From the NCBI RefSeq assembly GCF_000620705.1, contig NZ_KK211166.1, positions 186,001 through 250,000 on the forward strand: DNA of 64,000 nucleotides, in the 5' to 3' direction. How positions within the stretch are numbered: position 1 is the stretch's first letter; the number at the start of each line of letters is the position of its first letter. Below are positions 57,560 to 64,000 of the stretch, in pieces. The notes under the pieces are model-generated. The model had not been told where the DNA came from and ran no database searches. It saw nothing but the letters and a program-made list of their open reading frames with translations. A program made the translations under genes and the position numbers. The DNA comes from Nocardioides sp. URHA0020. Lineage in GTDB: Bacteria > Actinomycetota > Actinomycetes > Propionibacteriales > Nocardioidaceae.

Positions 57560-59164
57560 ATGCCCGTCTCGGGACGCATCGCCGCCTGCTCCCTCGTCGC
57601 CACGACCGCCGTGGCCCTCGTCGTCGCCGGGACCGTGCCGGCCGCCGAGGCCGGGCGCGCCCATCATTGGGAGCGACTGGCCCCCCACACGCACTTCACC
57701 ATGGCCGCCGACGGCTCCACCGGCGCCCGGGCCAGCGGGGAGGACATCCCCAACATCGACTCGGTGAAGTCCACGATCCGCGTCTACTACAACGCCACCA
57801 ACGGCATCGCCGACAAGACGAGCTCGCCGTACATCTCCGAGCTGGCCGGCATCACGTCCCGCGCTCTCTCCCACCTTCCGGCCGTCGACCCGTCGGCGCA
57901 CCGGGCCGTGGTCCTCGACGCCGACGACACGACGCTGTGGACCTACGACATGGAGGACGCGGCGATGCACTTCAGCTTCGACCCCGCGCTCCAGAACGAG
58001 TGGGTGCAGGGCGAGCGCTTCCCCGCCACCCCCTCGATGGTCGACTTCGTGAGCGCTGTGCGGGCCAAGGGGTACGCCGTCTTCGGACTCACCGGCCGCG
58101 GCGCCGCCCAGGAGGACGCGACGCTCCGCAACCTGAGCCGGGTCGGCTACACCGGCTTCGACAACGCCAACTTCTTCACCAAGTGGGCCACGCCGGCCGA
58201 CCAGCCGGCGTACGTCACCTGCGTCGCGACCTGCACGACGGTCGAGTACAAGGCGGGCACCCGCAAGCACATCGAGCAGGACCTGGGCTACGACATCGCG
58301 CTCAACGTCGGCGACCAGTGGTCCGACCTCCAGGGCGGGTACGCCGACAGGACCCTCAAGCTGCCCAACCCGACGTACTACCTGCCGAGCGCCGACCTCG
58401 CCGGCGCACCCCGCAGCGACCGTCGCCTGACGCCCCGCACGCACTTCACGATGAGGCCCGACGGCTCGAGCGGTCGCACGCAGGGCGGCGAGGGCATCCC
58501 CAACATCGACTCGGTGAAGTCCACGATCCGCACGTACTACCGGGCCACCAACGGGATCGCCGACAAGACGAGCTCGCCGTACATCTCCGAGCTCAGCACG
58601 CTCACCCAGCGGTGGGCGGGCAAGGTCCAGCAGTCGTGCCGCACCGCCACCAGGCACCACCGCAAGGCGGCGATCGTCCTCGACGCCGACGACACCACGC
58701 TGTGGACCTACGACATGGAGGACGCGGCCATGAAGTTCAACTTCCACCCGGCCCTGCAGGACGTGTGGGTCCAGGAGCAGCGCTTCCCGGCGACGCCGAC
58801 GATGTCGCGCGTCGTGAGGGCGGCACAGCGGGGCGGCTGCAGGATCGTCGGCCTCACGGGGCGCAACGACAACCAGAAGGCCGCGACGATCGCGAACCTC
58901 AACAGGCTGTACGACGGCGCCTTCACCCCGGGCCTCTACTTCACCAAGTGGACCGGCGTCGGCGCGAGCCAGCAGCCGGCGTACATCACCTGCGCGGCCG
59001 CGAAGTGCACGACGATCGAGTACAAGTCGCAGACCCGCAGGCACGTCGAGCGCGACCTGGGACTGAAGGTCGTGGCGAACTTCGGCGACCAGTTCAGCGA
59101 CCTGATCGGCGGCCACGCGCAGCGGTCCTACAAGCTGCCGAACCCGACGTACTACCTGCCCTGA
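57560..59164 (+). CDS. Secreted tandem HAD-family acid phosphatase
   Basis: A 534-residue exported protein. Signal peptide at about 1-31 ends A-E-A. Two copies of a class-B/HAD acid phosphatase-like domain follow (about 50-255 and 295-534), each with V-L-D-A-D-D-T-T-L-W (DxDxT nucleophile), an L-T-G-R motif and G-D-Q-(W/F)-S-D-L acid motif. All motifs are intact in both. Long DNA stretches are identical between copies. AGGAG precedes the ATG. It overlaps the convergent rimI by 13 nt. Confidence 0.86.
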   Translation: MPVSGRIAACSLVATTAVALVVAGTVPAAEAGRAHHWERLAPHTHFTMAADGSTGARASGEDIPNIDSVKSTIRVYYNATNGIADKTSSPYISELAGITSRALSHLPAVDPSAHRAVVLDADDTTLWTYDMEDAAMHFSFDPALQNEWVQGERFPATPSMVDFVSAVRAKGYAVFGLTGRGAAQEDATLRNLSRVGYTGFDNANFFTKWATPADQPAYVTCVATCTTVEYKAGTRKHIEQDLGYDIALNVGDQWSDLQGGYADRTLKLPNPTYYLPSADLAGAPRSDRRLTPRTHFTMRPDGSSGRTQGGEGIPNIDSVKSTIRTYYRATNGIADKTSSPYISELSTLTQRWAGKVQQSCRTATRHHRKAAIVLDADDTTLWTYDMEDAAMKFNFHPALQDVWVQEQRFPATPTMSRVVRAAQRGGCRIVGLTGRNDNQKAATIANLNRLYDGAFTPGLYFTKWTGVGASQQPAYITCAAAKCTTIEYKSQTRRHVERDLGLKVVANFGDQFSDLIGGHAQRSYKLPNPTYYLP

Positions 59165-59619
59165 CCGCCGCAGCCGTGGCCCAGGCCGCGGCGCATGACC
59201 ACGGCCGTGGCGCCGTCGCGGTAGTAGCGGCGGCGCCGGTCGACCTCGACGAACTCGCGGGCGGCGTAGAACGCGATCGCGCCCGCGTTGTCCTCGCGGA
59301 CCTCGAGCAGCAGCCGGTCGGCGCCGCCCGCCCGGGCCACGGCGACCACGGCGTCGAGGAGCTCCGAGGCCAGGCCGGTACGCCGGTGCGCCGGATCGAC
59401 CGCGATCCGCTGGAGCTCGGCGATGTCGGCGACCACGCTGGCGGTCGCGTGACCGACGACGGCGCCGTCCGCCTCGGCCACCAGGTAGCTGATGGTCGGC
59501 AGGTTGCCGAGCACGCCCTCACGCACCAGGCCCTCCGACCAGGCGTCGGCCCCGAGGTTGTCGACCTCGAGGTCGGCGATGGCGGGCACGTCGTCGGGGG
59601 TCGCGGCCCGGACCCTCAC
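59152..59619 (-). CDS. rimI: Ribosomal protein bS18 alanine N-acetyltransferase RimI
   Basis: A 155-residue GNAT enzyme with I-A-V-D-P-A-H-R-R-T-G-L-A-S-E-L-L (acetyl-CoA site) and L-L-L-E-V-R-E-D-N-A-G-A-I-A-F-Y near the end. Synteny with tsaB identifies it as RimI. GTG overlaps the tsaB stop (GTGA). The 3' end overlaps the convergent phosphatase gene by 13 nt, and the C-terminus (G-L-G-H-G-C-G-G-Q-G-R) is unusual, possibly reshaped when that gene arrived. Confidence 0.9.
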   Translation of the reverse strand: MRVRAATPDDVPAIADLEVDNLGADAWSEGLVREGVLGNLPTISYLVAEADGAVVGHATASVVADIAELQRIAVDPAHRRTGLASELLDAVVAVARAGGADRLLLEVREDNAGAIAFYAAREFVEVDRRRRYYRDGATAVVMRRGLGHGCGGQGR

Positions 59620-60278
59620 GAGACGGTCTTGGGCGCGTGTGCCGCGACCGCGTCCGGGCGGCGGAGGTAGAGCGGCTCGGGGTCGCTCAGCTCGGCCCGC
59701 TCCTCCGCGACGCACCGGGCGAGCCACCCGGCGTTCGGCGCCTCCGGGCCGACCCGGTGCGGGAACGCCTCCGGGTAGAGCAGCGCGCCCTGTCCGACCA
59801 CGGGCCCGTCGGTCGCGAGCGCCGCCGGCTTGTCGACCAGCGGGCCGTCGAGGCGGGCGCCGGCGCCGTCGTACCGCGCGAGGTAGACCTCCTTGCGGCG
59901 CGCGTCGGTCGCGACGACGAAGTCGCCGGTCACGGCACCCGTCTCGACGGCCTCCACCGCGAGCGCGTCGAGGGAGCAGACGCCGTACACCGGGACGTCG
60001 AGCACGAAGCCGAGGGTGCGCGCGGTGACCAGGCCGACCCGCAGGCCGGTGAAGGGGCCGGGGCCGATGCCGACGGCGATCGCGGTGAGGTCCTGGCGGA
60101 CGATGCCGGCCGTGGACATCGCGAGGTCGATGAGCGGGGCCAGCTGCTCGGCGTGCTTCATCGGGCGTGCGGCGAGGTGCTCGGTGACGACCCCGCGGAT
60201 CACCCCGTCCTCATCCGGGTCCGCGTCGTACAGGGCCACGGAGACCAGCGGGGACGCGGTGTCGAAGGCGAGCAGCAC
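59616..60278 (-). CDS. tsaB: tRNA threonylcarbamoyladenosine biosynthesis protein TsaB
   Basis: A 220-residue partner of TsaD in t6A synthesis. It begins L-L-A-F-D-T-A-S-P-L-V-S-V-A-L and has H-A-E-Q-L-A-P-L near 42 and G-I-G-P-G-P-F-T-G-L-R near 70. Length is standard. GTG is set by TAGATT 6 nt upstream. It is followed by rimI; tsaE is not in view. Confidence 0.95.
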   Translation of the reverse strand: MLLAFDTASPLVSVALYDADPDEDGVIRGVVTEHLAARPMKHAEQLAPLIDLAMSTAGIVRQDLTAIAVGIGPGPFTGLRVGLVTARTLGFVLDVPVYGVCSLDALAVEAVETGAVTGDFVVATDARRKEVYLARYDGAGARLDGPLVDKPAALATDGPVVGQGALLYPEAFPHRVGPEAPNAGWLARCVAEERAELSDPEPLYLRRPDAVAAHAPKTVS

Positions 60279-60284
60279 GCCCCG

Positions 60285-60290
60285 AATCTA
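60285..60290 (-). promoter_or_regulatory. -10 box TAGATT of leaderless tsaB
   Basis: TAGATT on the minus strand, 6 nt from the GTG at 60278. Confidence 0.62.
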
Positions 60291-60312
60291 ACGTGTTGCC
60301 GAACCCTTGCCC

Positions 60313-60360
60313 TCTTGTGGATCTCTTGTGGCCGCGTTGTGAGAGTCCGGGTCCTAGTCT
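60313..60360 (+). promoter_or_regulatory. 11-bp direct repeats upstream of a -10 box
   Basis: TTGTGG at 60315, TTGTGG at 60326 and TTGTGA at 60337 recur with an exact 11-bp period, followed 12 bp later by TAGTCT at 60355-60360 on the plus strand. There is no -35 box. Phased direct repeats like these are typical of activator sites, for instance SARP-type. The transcript would run into the structured region below. They could instead serve the divergent tsaB. Confidence 0.45.
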
Positions 60361-60432
60361 TCTGGATGTAAGACCGGCCGTCGCGGGACATGGGGATCCG
60401 CGAGCTCTGGGGGGAGCGCTCGGCCGGTTCCG

Positions 60433-60675
60433 GAAGACCCGTACCGCGCGCTCGGCCTCGGCCCTGAAGGCGGACGGGTCTTCTGTCATCTCGGGGTGTT
60501 CTAGACCAGCCCTCAGGTCCGGTCGCGGCCGACCGATGGTGTGGTCATCGGTCGCAGGGGCGACTCCCTCGCCCCGGACGCTCGGGGGCGTGCGACCACC
60601 CCGCAGCAGCCCGTTGCCACGCGCTCGGAGCCACCTCCCCCGAGGTCGGTCCGCGAAGGTGGCAGCGGGCTGCTG
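60433..60675. other. Structured non-coding region with four stem-loops
   Basis: The 427-bp gap between tsaB and the LuxR gene has no convincing gene. It holds GAAGACCCGT/ACGGGTCTTC (60433/60474), CGACCGATG/CATCGGTCG (60530/60546), CGCCCC/GGGGCG (60570/60585), and a long hairpin at 60604-60675 whose 17-bp outer arms (one mismatch) enclose an inner stem with a CCCCC-containing loop. The last could end the LuxR transcript; together they may form a non-coding RNA. Confidence 0.5.
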
Positions 60676-60705
60676 TGATCTCACCCGCCACCGGTCAGCG
60701 GTGCG

Positions 60706-61362
60706 TCACCGCTTGTCGGTGGCGGAGCCACCCGTGGGGAAGCCGTGCTCGACACCCCAGGCCACGGCCTGGGCGCGCGTGGTGGCCCCGATCTTGCGGT
60801 AGACCGACCGGATCACGGTCTTGACCGTGTTGATGCTGAGGAACAGGTCGTCGGCGACCTCGCCGTTCGAGAGCCCCCGGACGATCAGGCTCAGGACCTC
60901 CCGCTCACGCAGCGACAGGTTCACGCCTCGGCCGAGCTGTCGGCGCCGGTCCGCCTGGTTGTCGAGGTCGGCCTGAGAGCCGTCCGCGAGGTGCCCGGCA
61001 GCGAACGCCTCCACCGCCTCCACCAGCTCCGCGTCGTCGATGCCGAGGGACACCGAGGCGACCGCGCCCATCTCGAGCGCCCTCGCGGCCAGCCCGGGCT
61101 GGAGCTCACGAGAGATCGCGAGCACCCGGCCCGGGTGCGCCTTGACCGCCTTCTCCAGGTCGCGGTCACCGCCGCGGTGCAGACCCAGCACGTCGTACAG
61201 CACCACGTGCGCCTCGCCGAGGTCCGAGTTCGGACCGATCTCGACCAGGGTCACCCGGTCGGCGTACGGGCCGAGAAGGCTGCGCACGCCTGCGCGCACG
61301 ATGGACTGGTCGGAGATCAGGCCCACGCGCACGGTGCAAGAAGGGCTGGCCGGAGAGGGCAT
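60706..61362 (-). CDS. LuxR-type response-regulator-like transcription factor
   Basis: A 218-residue protein. The C-terminal helix-turn-helix (about 150-215) is a clear LuxR/GerE domain: L-S-L-R-E-R-E-V-L-S-L-I-V-R-G-L-S-N-G-E and S-I-N-T-V-K-T. The N-terminal part is receiver-like (V-R-V-G-L-I-S-D-Q) with an Asp in V-V-L-Y-D-V, but the acidic pair is reduced and the conserved lysine appears replaced (I-S-R), so phosphorylation may not control it. The ATG at 61362 is set by GAGGTG 6 nt upstream. No kinase is adjacent. Confidence 0.85.
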   Translation of the reverse strand: MPSPASPSCTVRVGLISDQSIVRAGVRSLLGPYADRVTLVEIGPNSDLGEAHVVLYDVLGLHRGGDRDLEKAVKAHPGRVLAISRELQPGLAARALEMGAVASVSLGIDDAELVEAVEAFAAGHLADGSQADLDNQADRRRQLGRGVNLSLREREVLSLIVRGLSNGEVADDLFLSINTVKTVIRSVYRKIGATTRAQAVAWGVEHGFPTGGSATDKR

Positions 61363-61439
61363 CGACATCACCTCGTCGGGTCGATCAGGGCATACACAGG
61401 TGGGATGCCCGGGCTCTGCTGGACCGAAACCTGGCCTCG

Positions 61440-61457
61440 CTCACCCGTAGGGGTGAG
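61440..61457. terminator. Small hairpin after the polymerase gene
   Basis: CTCACCC-GTAG-GGGTGAG, 7 pairs, 6 nt past the stop of the 61463 gene. Candidate terminator upstream of the LuxR gene. Confidence 0.5.
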
Positions 61458-61462
61458 TGGGG

Positions 61463-62542
61463 CTAGTCGCGCCTGTTGCCGTCGGCGTCCCAGTGGGAGT
61501 CGACCTTCTTGCTCGGCTGCACCCGGGGCGGCTCACCCGGCATCTTGGGATAGTCCGGCGGGAAGCTGAGCTCGCCGCCGGGCAGCTCCTCCCACAGCGC
61601 CAGCAGCGGATCGAGCGAGTACGCCGTGTCGTCGATGCTGGCCCACGGGTCCCCGTCGGCCACCCGGTCGGGCACCGTGAAGAGGTTGAGCTCCCGGGGG
61701 TCCTTGAGGTCGGCGAGCTCGGCCCAGGTCACCGGGGTGGAGACCGGCGCACCGGGCAGCGGGCGCAGGGAGTACGCCGAGGCGATGGTGCGGTCGCGGT
61801 TGTTCTGGTTGAAGTCGACGAAGATCCGCTCACCGCGCTCCTCCTTCCACCACTCCACCGTCACGCCGTCGTCGCGGCGCGCCAGCTCGCGGCCGAAGCC
61901 GATCGCGGCGTGCCGCAGGTCGGTGAACTCCCAGCGCGGCTCGATCCGCACGAAGACGTGGACACCGCGGTTGCCCGACGTCTTGGCGTAGCCGGTGATG
62001 CCGAGCTCCTCGAGCAGCTCCTTCGCCACCCCGGCGACCCGGACCGCGTCCGCGAACGTCGTGCCCGGCTGGGGGTCGAGGTCGATCCGCAGCTCGTCGG
62101 GGTGGTCGACGTCGGCCCGGCGTACCGGCCAGGGATGGAAGACCAGCGTGCCCATGTGCGCGCACCACACCGGCACGGCGATCTCGGTCGGGCAGATCTC
62201 GTCGGCGGTGCGGCCGGAGGGGAACGTGACCTGGACGGTCTCGAGGTAGTCGGGAGCGCCCTTCGGGACCCGCTTCTGGTAGAAGGCGTCGGCATCCTTG
62301 TCCTGGGGCCCGGTGGCCAGACGCATCCCCTCGCGTACGCCGGACGTCCACCGCTCGAGCGCGGTCGGCCGGTCGCGCAGGGCCCGCATCAGGCCGTCGT
62401 CGACGCTGGCGAAGTACTCCGCCACCATCAGCTTGGTGACCGCGGGCGTGCTGTCGGTGGCCTCGTAGATCACCCGGTCCGGGCTCGAGACGCGAACGGC
62501 GCGGCCGCCCGCGTCGACCTCGGCTGCGGGAGTCTTGGGCAT
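61463..62542 (-). CDS. LigD-type polymerase domain protein (non-homologous end joining)
   Basis: A 359-residue stand-alone polymerase/primase domain of the LigD family, an archaeo-eukaryotic primase fold that adds (ribo)nucleotides during NHEJ. Catalytic aspartates are in E-L-R-I-D-L-D-P-Q-P-G near 153, with S-G-N-R-G-V-H-V near 193 and D-F-N-Q-N-N-R-D-R-T near 245. Ligase and nuclease domains are absent, as in mycobacterial PolD proteins. ATG is set by TAGCGT. No ku gene is visible. Confidence 0.9.
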   Translation of the reverse strand: MPKTPAAEVDAGGRAVRVSSPDRVIYEATDSTPAVTKLMVAEYFASVDDGLMRALRDRPTALERWTSGVREGMRLATGPQDKDADAFYQKRVPKGAPDYLETVQVTFPSGRTADEICPTEIAVPVWCAHMGTLVFHPWPVRRADVDHPDELRIDLDPQPGTTFADAVRVAGVAKELLEELGITGYAKTSGNRGVHVFVRIEPRWEFTDLRHAAIGFGRELARRDDGVTVEWWKEERGERIFVDFNQNNRDRTIASAYSLRPLPGAPVSTPVTWAELADLKDPRELNLFTVPDRVADGDPWASIDDTAYSLDPLLALWEELPGGELSFPPDYPKMPGEPPRVQPSKKVDSHWDADGNRRD

Positions 62543-62548
62543 GGACCC

Positions 62549-62554
62549 ACGCTA
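62549..62554 (-). promoter_or_regulatory. -10 box TAGCGT of the leaderless LigD-polymerase gene
   Basis: TAGCGT on the minus strand, 6 nt from the ATG at 62542. Confidence 0.62.
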
Positions 62555-62567
62555 GCCGGGTCAGCGG

Positions 62568-62873
62568 TCACAGCAGCGAGTTCGGCTCGAACCTCGGTCG
62601 CCGGTCGACGTCCTCCGTGGCCGGTCGGACGAACTCGAACCCCGCGGTCCGGACGAGCTGGGTCGAGTCGTCTAGCAGGCCGTCGGCGCAGTCGACGTGC
62701 AGGGGCGGCAGGTGGAAGGCGTTGCGGCCGACCTCCTCCGCGGTCCCGACGAAGGCGATCGGCCGGCCGAGCGGTCGCCCGCAGACGCCGCAGATCCGGC
62801 TGAGCGCGCACTGGGTCACCCACGCGCGGTCCATCGTGCGGGGGGTCGGGTGGCGACTCGCGTGCACGCTCAT
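62568..62873 (-). CDS. Hypothetical protein with C-x2-C motif, coupled to the desaturase
   Basis: 101 residues, no recognised family. I-C-G-V-C-G-R-P-L-G near 28-37 and H-V-D-C near 59-62 could bind one metal. Its middle segment R-N-A-F-H-L-P-P-L-H looks conserved-protein-like. It starts within the stop of the desaturase gene (ATGA), so the two are co-translated. Confidence 0.68.
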   Translation of the reverse strand: MSVHASRHPTPRTMDRAWVTQCALSRICGVCGRPLGRPIAFVGTAEEVGRNAFHLPPLHVDCADGLLDDSTQLVRTAGFEFVRPATEDVDRRPRFEPNSLL

Positions 62874-64000
62874 GCCGACTGGCTCCGGTAGTAGCCGCCG
62901 GTCTCGGTACGCCGTCGCGGTCGCTCGGCGTCCGTGCGACGACGTCGGTCGACGGACGGCGACGGCGGCTCCGGCTTGTCCGAGGACGTCATCGAGTTCG
63001 GCAGCGAGAGCTTCATGATGGTGCGCAGCGCCTGGCCGTACTGGTGGTGCAGCGGACCGGTCGTGTACGGGATGTCGTACTTCTCGCAGAGCGCCTGCAC
63101 CTTGACCGCGATCTCCGGGTAGCGGTTGCTGGGCAGGTCGGGGAAGAGGTGGTGCTCGATCTGGAAGCCGAGGCTGCCGGACATCACGTGCAGGAGCCGG
63201 CCGCCCTCGAAGTTGGCCGAGCCGAGCATCTGGCGCAGGTACCACTCCGCCCGGGTCTCGTCCTCGAGCTCCTCCTCGGTGAAGTGCAGCGCTCCGTCGG
63301 GGAAGTGTCCGCAGAAGATGATCATGTAGGACCACAGGTTGCGCGTCAGGTTGGCGGTCGCGTTGGCCTTGAGCGTCGACCTCCACTGCCGGCCGCTCAG
63401 GGCCGGGTAGACGACGTAGTCCTTGAGCACCTGGTTGCGGCCCTTGCGCGCGATCTGGCGCAGCTGCCGCCTCATCTCGACCGGGTCCTTCTTGCCCGTG
63501 CGGATCGCCTCGAGGTCGAGGTCGTGCAGGGCGACCCCCCACTGGAAGAGGCCGGCGAGCAGTGCGTTGAAGACCGGCTGCCCGAGGTAGACCGGGTGCC
63601 ACCTCTGCTCGCGCGCCATCCGCAGCACGCCGTACCCGATGTCGTTGTCGTGGCCGAGCACGTTGGTGAACTGGTGGTGGATGTAGTTGTGCGAGTGCTT
63701 CCACTGCTCGGCCGGCTGGGCGGTGTCCCACTCCCAGTTGGAGGAGTGGATCTCCGGGTCGTTCATCCAGTCCCACTGGCCGTGCATGACGTTGTGGCCG
63801 ATCTCCATGTTCTCCAGGATCTTGGCCAGTCCGAGCAGGCCGGCGCCCGCTATCCAAGCCGGTGTGCGCGTCCTCCTCGACTGCAGCCCGGCGAGCAGCG
63901 TGAGCCGACCGGCCGCGGCCAGGCCGCGCTGCACCCTGATGACCCGGTTGATGTACGCCGCGTCCGCGTCGCAGCGCGACTCCTCCACCTCGGCACGGAT
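62870..64000 (-). CDS. Fatty-acid desaturase, C-terminal part (start outside window)
   Basis: Frame is open through the right edge; 376 residues visible. It is a membrane diiron desaturase with three histidine boxes: G-H-N-V-M-H-G-Q, H-S-H-N-Y-I-H-H-Q, and F-Q-I-E-H-H-L-F-P, where Q replaces the first His as in front-end-type and DesA3-like enzymes. It probably desaturates acyl-CoA or phospholipid chains. The last 45 residues are basic and serine/proline-rich. No cytochrome b5 domain is seen in the part shown. Confidence 0.9.
   Translation of the reverse strand: MRAEVEESRCDADAAYINRVIRVQRGLAAAGRLTLLAGLQSRRTRTPAWIAGAGLLGLAKILENMEIGHNVMHGQWDWMNDPEIHSSNWEWDTAQPAEQWKHSHNYIHHQFTNVLGHDNDIGYGVLRMAREQRWHPVYLGQPVFNALLAGLFQWGVALHDLDLEAIRTGKKDPVEMRRQLRQIARKGRNQVLKDYVVYPALSGRQWRSTLKANATANLTRNLWSYMIIFCGHFPDGALHFTEEELEDETRAEWYLRQMLGSANFEGGRLLHVMSGSLGFQIEHHLFPDLPSNRYPEIAVKVQALCEKYDIPYTTGPLHHQYGQALRTIMKLSLPNSMTSSDKPEPPSPSVDRRRRTDAERPRRRTETGGYYRSQSA

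Noticed and set aside
60390..60461. Short plus-strand reading frame of 23 codons
   Set aside because: No ribosome binding site, no recognisable product, and it stops within the first stem-loop region.
60293..60802. 169-codon plus-strand frame between tsaB and the LuxR gene
   Set aside because: Overlaps the LuxR gene antisense, has Arg/Ser/Pro-rich shadow composition and no start signal.

Overview
This is about 64 kb of very GC-rich chromosomal DNA from an actinobacterium. It is most likely a member of the Nocardioidaceae (Nocardioides-like). The support is mycothiol genes (mshB, mscR), coenzyme F420 synthesis (fbiC) with an F420-type oxidoreductase, a His-tailed GroEL behind two CIRCE elements, DUF222/HNH, DUF5999, DUF5709 and GPGG small-protein families, and many leaderless genes with a TANNNT box 6-7 nt before the start codon. 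The family assignment is inference; no rRNA or tRNA is visible. Both ends cut through genes.

Layout. 0-9.6 kb: tail of a cell-wall hydrolase-like protein, DUF5999, fdxA-dapC, acetyltransferase, AGE epimerase, VanW protein, mshB operon and a MutT-like Nudix gene divergent from an unknown gene across a 30-bp palindrome. 9.6-12.1 kb: a tandem array of about 156-bp units built on a dispersed hairpin repeat, then a DUF222/HNH nuclease. 12.3-19.6 kb: thioesterase, an overlapping DUF202 / GT-C transferase / PAP2 operon, acyl-CoA synthetase and an MMPL exporter. 19.6-23.9 kb: fbiC, DUF5709, a 48-residue membrane protein and an F420-type LLM oxidoreductase behind a KstR-like operator. 24-33 kb: guaA, then two catabolic operons (semialdehyde dehydrogenase plus GMC oxidoreductase; phosphotransferase, lipocalin-like protein and aldehyde dehydrogenase), the latter behind a second KstR-like site. 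33-46.8 kb: YciI with an ECF42-type sigma factor, glpD, guaB3-rnhA-nitrilase, and two SigE-family sigma/membrane-protein pairs flanking guaB, an ACT-GNAT protein and a second GT-C protein. 46.8-55 kb: groEL/groES, methyltransferase, membrane protein, MBL hydrolase with mscR, and a second MMPL exporter. 55-64 kb: tsaD, separated from rimI-tsaB by AraC, DUF2000 and a tandem-duplicated acid phosphatase, then a structured intergenic region, a LuxR-type regulator, a LigD-type polymerase, a small Cys-motif protein and a fatty-acid desaturase.

Together the genes cover core purine synthesis, t6A tRNA modification, chaperones, mycothiol and F420 redox chemistry, and lipid or possibly steroid catabolism. 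Gene order from guaA through the GMC oxidoreductase, guaB3, guaB, sigma factor, groEL/groES, tsaD, rimI and tsaB resembles, from memory, the Mycobacterium tuberculosis Rv3396c-Rv3421c interval with several insertions. The least explained items are the repeat array, the KstR-like operators, the island splitting tsaD from rimI-tsaB, the dispersed perfect palindromes, and the structured 427-bp gap at 60.3-60.7 kb.
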